Source: Thermocrinis sp. (GTDB taxonomy: Bacteria > Aquificota > Aquificia > Aquificales > Aquificaceae). Taken from it: a stretch of DNA of 6,930 nucleotides. The notes beneath the pieces were generated by a model that was not told the origin of the DNA, ran no database searches, and saw nothing but the letters and a program-made list of their open reading frames with translations. Both the position numbers and the translations under genes were made by a program. The stretch covers positions 1 to 6,930 of the forward strand of contig JAEMPM010000135.1 of the NCBI GenBank assembly GCA_022759285.1, given 5' to 3'. This document shows, one piece after another, positions 1 to 4,959 of this stretch; position 1 is the first letter of the stretch; each line of letters opens with the position of its first letter.

Positions 1-734
1 TTATCCAAGTCCTGCTCTGTGGGCAAGCCTGCATGAACTTTGCCGTTCATACCTATAAAGGTGGGTGTTCCGCTTATACCATATTTTTCTGCAAGCTGTA
101 AGTTGCTTTCAATCTTTTTCTTTCCATCCTCGCACTGATTGTTGGAGTTATATCCACTTTTATACTCTTCCCATCCCTTTTTGTCGCATACTAAGGTAAC
201 AGATTTTCCAAAAGCCTGCGGATGTATAGGTAGTGGGAAAAGGATTACACGAACCTCTACTCCCTTTTCATTAGCCCATTTTTCCACTATAGGCTCAGAC
301 CTTTTACAGAAAGGACAATCTGGATCAGTAAACATGTAAATATACTTCTGGGAACCTACTTTACCAAAGGCGAAGTCTTTGTACTTTTCAAGCTCCTTCA
401 AAAGGTCTTGGCTAACTTTCATAAACTCCTGCTGTCTTTCTCTGGTGATATTCTTCTTGTCAGCAAGGCTTATGAGATTGCCAGCTAGAACATACTTCAT
501 CTCTTTGTCTGTGTAGAAGACAAGAGGTTGGGCTCCCACTTTTATAACCACTTCACAAAGTCCCGGAATATCTTTTAGTGCCTGAATGCTCTCTACCTTA
601 AACTCTTGAGGGATAAGTTCTTTAACGCCTGCCTTTATCTTATCCTCAGTTGGACAAGCCTTACTCTGCTGACAACTTAAGAGCCCAGCAGACAGAAAGC
701 TTACAAACAATCCAAAGGTTAGAATTTTTTTCAT
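1..734 (-). CDS. dsbC: DsbC-type thiol:disulfide isomerase, probably an exported lipoprotein (3' end cut by window)
   Basis: Periplasmic protein that rearranges wrong disulfide bonds in exported proteins. The frame is open from the ATG at 734 to the window edge (244 codons, no stop). Residues 1-20 form a signal peptide (MKK, then a hydrophobic stretch) ending LLSC, with Cys21 a possible lipidation site; the -2 Leu makes the lipobox imperfect. An N-terminal dimerisation-type region (about 27-90) is followed by a linker helix (about 97-120) and a thioredoxin fold with active site CPFC (140-143) and cis-proline motif GTPTF (222-226). Cys183 lies 40 residues after the active site, the same offset as the structural disulfide of E. 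coli DsbC, and Cys201 is its likely partner. Cys27 and Cys60 are an additional pair. The family is usually about 235-260 aa, so only a few residues should be missing. The start is supported by GGAGG six bases upstream and overlaps the acpS stop as ATGA. DsbG is a less likely alternative. Confidence 0.88.
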   Translation of the reverse strand, partial: MKKILTFGLFVSFLSAGLLSCQQSKACPTEDKIKAGVKELIPQEFKVESIQALKDIPGLCEVVIKVGAQPLVFYTDKEMKYVLAGNLISLADKKNITRERQQEFMKVSQDLLKELEKYKDFAFGKVGSQKYIYMFTDPDCPFCKRSEPIVEKWANEKGVEVRVILFPLPIHPQAFGKSVTLVCDKKGWEEYKSGYNSNNQCEDGKKKIESNLQLAEKYGISGTPTFIGMNGKVHAGLPTEQDLD

Positions 735-1096
735 AAAAAACCTCCATTAGTAATTATAAAGGAAATCGCCACCGAGTATTCTTTCTCGTGGGACAGAGAA
801 ATAAGTACCTGTATGTCTTTGAGCTCTTCTCTCAAAAGTCTAACCTTTGCAGGCTTTCCAAAGTCTCCTAAAATTTCAACCTCAGAGAACTTTAGAATGA
901 TCCCTTTGCTCTGATAAACCGCCTTTAAAACCGCCTCCTTTCCCGCCCAACGGGCTGACAGACAAGCTACCCAATCCGCCTGTTCTTTGCAGTACTCAAG
1001 CTCCAAAGGAGTGTATATGCGTTTTAAAAACCTTTCACCGAACTTTTCTACTGCTTTCCTTATTCTTTCGTTGGAAACTATATCAACACCTATCAT
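731..1096 (-). CDS. acpS: Holo-[acyl-carrier-protein] synthase
   Basis: Transfers the 4'-phosphopantetheine arm from coenzyme A to a serine of apo-ACP, activating it for fatty-acid synthesis; a cytoplasmic, Mg-dependent enzyme that is normally trimeric. The 121-residue length is typical of the AcpS family. The N-terminal motif IGVDIV (2-7) supplies metal-binding Asp5, and SARWAGKEAVLKA (48-60) supplies Glu54, the second metal ligand. The C-terminal LSHEKEYSVA (101-110) is the usual strand motif. The start codon overlaps the pncB stop as ATGA, and the stop overlaps the dsbC start the same way, so it is the middle gene of a three-gene operon. The Shine-Dalgarno sequence before its ATG is weak, so translation probably depends on ribosomes finishing pncB. 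Nothing is missing or unusual in the protein itself. Confidence 0.95.
   Translation of the reverse strand: MIGVDIVSNERIRKAVEKFGERFLKRIYTPLELEYCKEQADWVACLSARWAGKEAVLKAVYQSKGIILKFSEVEILGDFGKPAKVRLLREELKDIQVLISLSHEKEYSVAISFIITNGGFL
741..745 (-). promoter_or_regulatory. Strong ribosome binding site for dsbC inside the acpS 3' end
   Basis: On the minus strand this reads GGAGG, six bases before the ATG at 734-732. It lies within the last codons of acpS (Gly-Gly-Phe-Leu-stop), so the acpS C-terminus doubles as the dsbC Shine-Dalgarno site. It fixes the dsbC start and suggests translational coupling. Confidence 0.8.
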
Positions 1097-2337
1097 TCAT
1101 CCACTTCTACCCTATACTCTACCTTCTTTCTTAAGCTTTTCAGCTCTTCCGGAAGCTGGTTTATCTGTTCCAAGACCCTTTCCCTTATCTCCTTAAGGCT
1201 TGGCAAGGGAAAGCTCACCTTTTTCACCAAGCCACCTTCTTGAAACCTACTGACCTTATCGTAATCAAACTTTCCATCCCTCAAAAACCTCCAAACTTGC
1301 CTCTTGTATGGAAAGGTCTTCTTGCCGGGGCTCTCCTTGAACTTTGGCTTCCCCTCGTACTCCACGAGCTTATACGCTATGTTTAGATAAGGTGCATCTG
1401 CGGAGGTTAAAAGCTTTGTTCCAACGCCAAAGGCGTCTATGGGCACACCCTCGGAAACCCACTTTTCTATATCGTACTCATCTACCCCTCCACTAACCAA
1501 GATCTTCACATCCTTAAAACCCTCCTGATCAAAGATCTTTCTTACTTCTCTGCAAAGCTTTGGAATGTCTCCGCTGTCTATTCTTACACCCAAAACCTTT
1601 ATACCTTCCTTCAAAAGCTTTAGAGCCTTTTTTGCCCCTTCCACAGTGTCGTAGGTGTCTATCAACAAAAATACCCTATCTGGGAAACTCTTTGCAAAAG
1701 CTCTGAAGGCTTCCTCTTCTTGATCAAAGACCATTATGTAAGAGTGTGCCATGGTGCCAAAGACGGGTATGCCATATAACATTCCCGCCTGAAGGTTGGA
1801 AGTGCCATTAAAACCCCCTATGTAGCATGCCCTTGCAGAAAGTAGCCCAGCCGTAGGAGAGTGTGCTCTTCTTAACCCAAAATCCATTAAAGTTTTACCC
1901 TTTGCGGCAATGTAATTTCTTACCGCTTTCGATGCAATTAAGGTTTCAAAGTGTATTAGGTTTATAGCTAAGGTTTCTATAAGCTGAGCCTTTGGCAGAG
2001 GACCCTCCACCTGAAGGATGGGTTCGTTTTGGAAGAAGATAGTCCCCTCATCCAAGGCATAAAACTCCAAGTCCAGCTCCAGTTCTCTCAGATAGTCCAA
2101 AAACCAATCTTTGAATATACCCAAACTTTTTAGGTATTTCAGTTCTCTGTCTCCAAATTTGAAGTTTTCCAAACTTTTCATCAGTGTTTCAAGCCCGCAG
2201 GCAACTAAAAAATTTCTGTTCTCCGGAAGTCTTCTGACGAATAGGCTAAAGACAGCCTTCCCGGTCTTTCCGTGTTCCAGGTAGCTTTGGGCCATTGTTA
2301 GCTCATAAAGGTCTGTAATTAGGGCAGTGCTTTCCAT
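1093..2337 (-). CDS. pncB: Nicotinate phosphoribosyltransferase (NAD salvage)
   Basis: Joins nicotinate to PRPP to give nicotinate mononucleotide, coupled to ATP hydrolysis: the entry step of the Preiss-Handler route to NAD, in the cytoplasm. The 414-residue protein opens with TDLYELTMAQSY (8-19), characteristic of the family. It carries FGLRRAHSP (153-161) in the substrate site, GTMAHSY (194-200) with His198 at the position phosphorylated in characterised enzymes, DTYDT (227-231), RIDSGD (252-257), SGG (282-284) and FGVGT (303-307) for the phosphoribosyl phosphate. NamPRTase is the alternative in this superfamily, but the N-terminal motif and length favour the nicotinate enzyme. The ATG at 2337 is the only start that keeps the conserved N-terminus. 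No Shine-Dalgarno sequence precedes it, and a TATAAT box ends 7 bases upstream, so the mRNA may be leaderless. It is the first gene of pncB-acpS-dsbC. Confidence 0.94.
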   Translation of the reverse strand: MESTALITDLYELTMAQSYLEHGKTGKAVFSLFVRRLPENRNFLVACGLETLMKSLENFKFGDRELKYLKSLGIFKDWFLDYLRELELDLEFYALDEGTIFFQNEPILQVEGPLPKAQLIETLAINLIHFETLIASKAVRNYIAAKGKTLMDFGLRRAHSPTAGLLSARACYIGGFNGTSNLQAGMLYGIPVFGTMAHSYIMVFDQEEEAFRAFAKSFPDRVFLLIDTYDTVEGAKKALKLLKEGIKVLGVRIDSGDIPKLCREVRKIFDQEGFKDVKILVSGGVDEYDIEKWVSEGVPIDAFGVGTKLLTSADAPYLNIAYKLVEYEGKPKFKESPGKKTFPYKRQVWRFLRDGKFDYDKVSRFQEGGLVKKVSFPLPSLKEIRERVLEQINQLPEELKSLRKKVEYRVEVDE

Positions 2338-2340
2338 GTT

Positions 2341-2346
2341 TAAAAT
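2341..2346 (+). promoter_or_regulatory. Putative -10 element for the argH operon, overlapping the pncB -10
   Basis: TAAAAT matches five of six bases of the -10 consensus and would start transcription near 2353, about two bases before the argH ATG. No good -35 is visible 16-18 bp upstream (best TTAGGG, poor). It shares 2345-2346 with the pncB TATAAT on the other strand. It is proposed mainly because argH lacks a normally spaced Shine-Dalgarno site. Confidence 0.3.
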
Positions 2347-2372
2347 TATAGGTTATGCAAAAACCTTGGGAA
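2345..2372 (-). promoter_or_regulatory. Putative promoter of pncB-acpS-dsbC, giving a leaderless or near-leaderless mRNA
   Basis: On the minus strand a perfect TATAAT (2350-2345) is preceded, after a 16-bp spacer, by TTCCCA (2372-2367), which matches four of six bases of the sigma-70 -35 consensus. Transcription would start near 2338-2337, at the pncB ATG. The -35 lies inside the first codons of argH. This was read by eye and has no experimental support. Confidence 0.5.
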
Positions 2373-3728
2373 GGACGCTTTAGAGAAAAAACTGACAAAC
2401 TTGTGGAGGAATTTACTCAGTCTGTTAGCTTTGACCAACGGCTTGCCTTACAGGATATACGGCAAAATCTTGCCCACTTGAAAGCTCTTAGAATGGCAGG
2501 TATTGTCTCAGAGGAAGAAGAAAAGCTCTTAAGGAAAGGACTTGAGGAAATAGAGCAGGAAGTGAAGGAAAACAGGATGGAGTTCTCCAAAGCTTTGGAA
2601 GATGTGCATATGAACATAGAAAAGAGGCTAATAGAAAAGGTGGGGGAGGTAGGTGGCAAAATTCACACCGCAAGATCCCGCAACGACCAAGTAGTAACGG
2701 ACGAAAGGCTATTTATAAAAGAAGAACTACTAAAGATATTGGAAGGTTTGAGGGAACTAAGAAGAACCTTAGTGCTCTTGGCAGATAAGACAGTAGATGT
2801 GATAGTGGTCTCTTACACCCATCTTCAAAGGGCTCAGCCTATAAGACTCGCCCACTACTTTTTAGCTTACAGGGAAGCTCTGCTGGCGGATACCATACGC
2901 TTTGCCCACGCCTATAGATTGGTAGACAGCTTGCCCTTGGGTAGCGGTGCGTCAGCGGGTGTGGATTTTCCCATAGACCGGTTCTTTTTAGCCCAGGAGC
3001 TTGGCTTTAGGTCCTTAACAAGAAACTCCCTTTATGCAGTGGCAGAGAGAGACTTTATCCTTGAGGTTTTGTATGCCTGTGCAGTTTGCGGTATGCATCT
3101 TTCAAGGCTGTCTGAGGACCTAATCCTTTGGTCCTCTGAAGAGTTTGGTTTTGTTTCCTTGCCCGATAGGTTCTGCACAGGAAGCTCTATAATGCCCCAG
3201 AAGAAGAATCCTGATGTGTTGGAACTTATAAGAGGGAAGACCGGTAGACTCTATGGCAACCTTTTTGCCCTTCTTACTGTTATGAAAGGACTGCCTTACT
3301 CCTACAACAGGGACCTCCAAGAAGACAAAGAACCCCTCTTTGACAGTTTGGACACCCTTAAAAGCATTCTGGTGGTTCTAAAGCCCTTATTGGAAGGGCT
3401 AAGTATAAATTCAGAAAAGACCTACTCTTCAGCGGGAAATTTTGCCTTAGCTACAGACCTGGCAAACTATTTAGTTTTAAAAGGTATGCCCTTCAGACAG
3501 GCACACAAAGTGGTGGGTAGCTTGGTGGCACAACTTTTGGAAAAAGGGAAAAGCTTGGAAGAGGTTAGCTTGGAAGAGCTAAAAGCCTTTTCGGAGCTAT
3601 TTGAGGAGGATGTTCTGAGCCTATTAAAGCCCGAAAAGGTAGCAGACAGAAGGAAAAGCTACGGTGGTACTGCAAAAGAGCAGGTGCTTTTGCAATTAGA
3701 GGTTGCGAAGAGGGAGGAAGGACTATGA
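2355..3728 (+). CDS. argH: Argininosuccinate lyase
   Basis: Splits argininosuccinate into arginine and fumarate, the last step of arginine synthesis; a cytoplasmic homotetramer of the fumarase/aspartase superfamily. The 457-residue length is normal. The N-terminus WEGRF (5-9) and FTQSVSFDQRL (20-30) are typical. HTARSRNDQ (104-112) and THLQRAQP (155-162, general-base His156) are active-site segments. The superfamily signature GSSIMPQKKNP (276-286) carries the catalytic serine loop. The C-terminal RKSYGGTAKEQV (433-444) also fits the family. Active sites form between three subunits, so these motifs act together only in the tetramer. The segment NSLYAVAERDF (224-234) differs from the common NSxDAVSDRDF. 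The ATG starts 18 bases from the divergent pncB start. An AGG only two bases upstream is too close to be a good Shine-Dalgarno site. The stop overlaps the next gene as ATGA. Confidence 0.96.
   Translation: MQKPWEGRFREKTDKLVEEFTQSVSFDQRLALQDIRQNLAHLKALRMAGIVSEEEEKLLRKGLEEIEQEVKENRMEFSKALEDVHMNIEKRLIEKVGEVGGKIHTARSRNDQVVTDERLFIKEELLKILEGLRELRRTLVLLADKTVDVIVVSYTHLQRAQPIRLAHYFLAYREALLADTIRFAHAYRLVDSLPLGSGASAGVDFPIDRFFLAQELGFRSLTRNSLYAVAERDFILEVLYACAVCGMHLSRLSEDLILWSSEEFGFVSLPDRFCTGSSIMPQKKNPDVLELIRGKTGRLYGNLFALLTVMKGLPYSYNRDLQEDKEPLFDSLDTLKSILVVLKPLLEGLSINSEKTYSSAGNFALATDLANYLVLKGMPFRQAHKVVGSLVAQLLEKGKSLEEVSLEELKAFSELFEEDVLSLLKPEKVADRRKSYGGTAKEQVLLQLEVAKREEGL
3713..3717 (+). promoter_or_regulatory. 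Ribosome binding site for the LapA-like gene inside the argH 3' end
   Basis: GGAGG lies seven bases before the ATG at 3725, within the last codons of argH. It supports the short 74-codon gene as real and argues for its translation straight after argH. Confidence 0.75.
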
Positions 3729-3949
3729 AGATATTTATATACTTTTCTCTACTTTTACTTTTGCTTTTGGCCTTTGGCTATGTGGTTTACTTAAACAAAA
3801 CTCCGGTAGAGTTGGTGCTAACTCCGGAGTTTAATGGAGAATACTACCGCATACCCCCCATACCCCTTGGATTTTTGGTAATTGGGGCGATCTTTTTAGG
3901 ATTTTTCTTTGGATATTTGATAGCTTGGCTCACAAGTCTTAAAAGATGA
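3725..3949 (+). CDS. Small two-helix inner-membrane protein, LapA/DUF1049-like
   Basis: A 74-residue membrane protein. A hydrophobic N-terminal helix (about 3-22, with a run of seven leucines) is followed by an extracytoplasmic loop (about 23-45, containing NKTPVEL), a second hydrophobic helix (about 46-69) rich in Gly and Phe, and a short basic C-terminus (SLKR). This arrangement, with an Asn-x-x-Pro-Val stretch after helix 1 and a glycine-rich helix 2, matches the LapA/DUF1049 domain family. In E. coli, LapA acts with LapB in control of lipopolysaccharide synthesis. Here the usual cytoplasmic C-terminal extension is absent, so equivalence of function is inference. Both ends overlap neighbours as ATGA (argH upstream, bioW downstream), and a strong GGAGG precedes the start, so it is very likely expressed. 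The predicted topology is both ends in the cytoplasm. The family call comes from pattern only; an unrelated small membrane protein remains possible. Confidence 0.65.
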   Translation: MKIFIYFSLLLLLLLAFGYVVYLNKTPVELVLTPEFNGEYYRIPPIPLGFLVIGAIFLGFFFGYLIAWLTSLKR

Positions 3950-4677
3950 TCAGTGTACGTATGCGAGCAGAACTAAAGGGCCTTCATGTGTCTGGAGCAG
4001 AGAGGATAGTGGATAAAGAACAGGTGGAGAGGGTGGTAAAGGAGCTACTAAAAAGACCAAAAGATTATGACAAGATGGTTATAACCTTGGAAAAGTTGGA
4101 GGAAATATCCGTAATTCCAAAGGCTCTGACTATATACAGTTACGACTTTGACAACGTCCAGTCTGCCCGGGACTTTGCGATAAAGAAGTTGGAGGAGGCG
4201 GGTATAAGAAAAGATTTAGCCAAAAAGGCGATAGAACTTCTGGAAAATGGCCCAAATCCAAAGGGTGGGAATATGAGGGGTGCGATTCTTATGGATGTCA
4301 GAACTGGAGAAAGACTTGAGCCAGACCAAGAGAGGGGAATACGTACCGTCAGGGTTGATTGGAAGGACAGAAAAGCAATAAAGCTTGCCCTTTTGAAGAA
4401 GGGAATAAAAAAACAGTATTTACATAGGCTCATGGACGCCTTAGCCCTTGCTACAAAGAATGTGTACTGTGGAGTTCTTGCAGAACTTTGCTGGAGCGAT
4501 GACCCCGATTATACTACGGGCTACGTGGCAAGTAAAAACTTAGGCTATGTGAGGATTAAACCTCTAAAAGAACTCAATAACCCACTAGGTGGGAGGGTGT
4601 ATTTTGTGGAGAGGGATAGTGTAGAGGAAGTAATAAACTGTCTGGAGAGAAAGGCAGTGTTGGTGGAGGCGTTGTAG
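3946..4677 (+). CDS. bioW: 6-carboxyhexanoate-CoA ligase (pimeloyl-CoA synthetase), biotin precursor synthesis
   Basis: Activates pimelate with ATP and coenzyme A to pimeloyl-CoA (via pimeloyl-adenylate), which feeds BioF in biotin synthesis; cytoplasmic. The 243 residues fit the compact BioW family. Matches to my recollection of the Bacillus enzyme run along the whole chain: YSVRMRA-like start (SVRMRA, 3-8), HVSGAER (14-20), RGAILMDVRTGER (111-123), RGIRTVRVDW (130-139), AELCWSDDPDYTTGYVA (179-195), GYVRI (200-204) and GGRVYF (215-220). BioW is not part of the usual acyl-CoA ligase superfamily, so confusion with that group is unlikely. The ATG overlaps the stop of the LapA-like gene as ATGA, and only a weak AAAAG precedes it, implying coupled translation. 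No bioF, bioA, bioD or bioB lies in the window, and no biotin-repressor site was recognised. The final codon is followed by TAG and a 72-bp gap to feoA. Confidence 0.95.
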   Translation: MISVRMRAELKGLHVSGAERIVDKEQVERVVKELLKRPKDYDKMVITLEKLEEISVIPKALTIYSYDFDNVQSARDFAIKKLEEAGIRKDLAKKAIELLENGPNPKGGNMRGAILMDVRTGERLEPDQERGIRTVRVDWKDRKAIKLALLKKGIKKQYLHRLMDALALATKNVYCGVLAELCWSDDPDYTTGYVASKNLGYVRIKPLKELNNPLGGRVYFVERDSVEEVINCLERKAVLVEAL

Positions 4678-4693
4678 TATAGATAAGTGTCCG

Positions 4694-4721
4694 TTGATGA
4701 AAATTTTTGAGATTGTATATT
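4694..4721 (+). promoter_or_regulatory. Putative promoter of feoAB
   Basis: TTGATG (4694-4699, four of six bases of the -35 consensus), a 16-bp spacer and TATATT (4716-4721, five of six of the -10) would start transcription near 4728, leaving a leader of about 22 bases that holds the feoA ribosome binding site. The region is AT-rich, so chance matches are easy. No terminator hairpin for bioW is visible before it, so read-through from argH-bioW is also possible. Confidence 0.4.
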
Positions 4722-4734
4722 AATATTAGTACTC
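4709..4734 (+). promoter_or_regulatory. Imperfect dyad over the feoAB promoter, possible repressor operator
   Basis: The stretch has GAG and CTC at its ends and a perfect inner palindrome ATATTAATAT (4717-4726), giving 16 of 26 symmetric positions. It covers the proposed -10, where an iron-responsive repressor such as Fur would act. Against the Fur-type 7-1-7 pattern I count about 9 of 14 matches, which is weak in such AT-rich DNA. Confidence 0.22.
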
Positions 4735-4737
4735 TTT

Positions 4738-4742
4738 AGAGG
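4738..4742 (+). promoter_or_regulatory. Ribosome binding site for feoA, supporting a GTG start
   Basis: AGAGG lies seven bases before the GTG at 4750. No ATG in this frame lies at a suitable distance, so the site decides the start. Confidence 0.7.
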
Positions 4743-4749
4743 TAAACTC

Positions 4750-4959
4750 GTGCTGGAAAAGGTAGAAGTAGGCAAGAAGGTTAAGGTTTTGGACATTGAA
4801 GGAAAGGAGGATAGCCTAAAAAAACTTCAGGCTATGGGTATAAGGAAGGGTAAGGTATTGGAAGTGGTGCAAAAGCTAGGTAGGAACATAGTGGTCAAAG
4901 TGGACCACTCTAAGATAGCCATTAGCAAGAGCTTGGCACAAAAGATAAAGGTTCAATGA
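4750..4959 (+). CDS. feoA: FeoA, small SH3-like partner of ferrous iron transporter FeoB
   Basis: A 69-residue cytoplasmic protein with an SH3-like beta-barrel, which in other bacteria is needed for FeoB-mediated Fe(II) uptake, probably by binding FeoB. Features of the family are visible: the early VGKKVKV strand (7-13), the loop ending KLQAMGIRKGKVLEVV (25-40, corresponding to the family's R-L-x-x-x-G-h-x-x-G-x-x-h-x-h), the central RNIVVKV strand (45-51) and the final HSKIAISKSLAQKIKV (53-68), where the family reads roughly A-L-x-x-x-x-A-x-x-I-x-V. The start is GTG, set by AGAGG seven bases upstream. The stop overlaps the feoB start as ATGA, a normal feoAB arrangement. The short length could also fit a DtxR C-terminal fragment, but there is no DNA-binding domain and feoB follows directly. 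Confidence 0.9.
   Translation: MLEKVEVGKKVKVLDIEGKEDSLKKLQAMGIRKGKVLEVVQKLGRNIVVKVDHSKIAISKSLAQKIKVQ

Noticed and set aside
139..339. Open frame of 66 codons on the plus strand
   Set aside because: It lies antisense within the clear DsbC-like gene, has no ribosome binding site, and its protein resembles nothing I recognise.
987..1196. Plus-strand open frame across the acpS/pncB junction
   Set aside because: It is antisense to two well-supported genes and has a Ser/Pro/Leu-rich, low-complexity composition typical of shadow frames.
2417..2673. Two overlapping minus-strand open frames
   Set aside because: Both are antisense to conserved N-terminal motifs of argH and are Ser/Phe- or Pro/Leu-rich shadows.
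3120..3320. Minus-strand open frame of 66 codons
   Set aside because: It is antisense to the argH catalytic signature region; nothing supports its expression.
4140..4433. Minus-strand open frame of 97 codons
   Set aside because: It lies wholly antisense to bioW, and its Ser/Phe/Ile-rich sequence is a reverse image of Lys/Glu-rich coding.
4721..4733. Short palindromes TAATATTA and AGTACT considered as a terminator stem
   Set aside because: The stems are too short and AT-rich, and no T-run follows, so they cannot be a rho-independent terminator.
4545..4796. Minus-strand frame spanning the bioW end and feoA start
   Set aside because: It would cross the promoter region and two conserved genes; Ser/Thr-rich with no ribosome binding site or domain.
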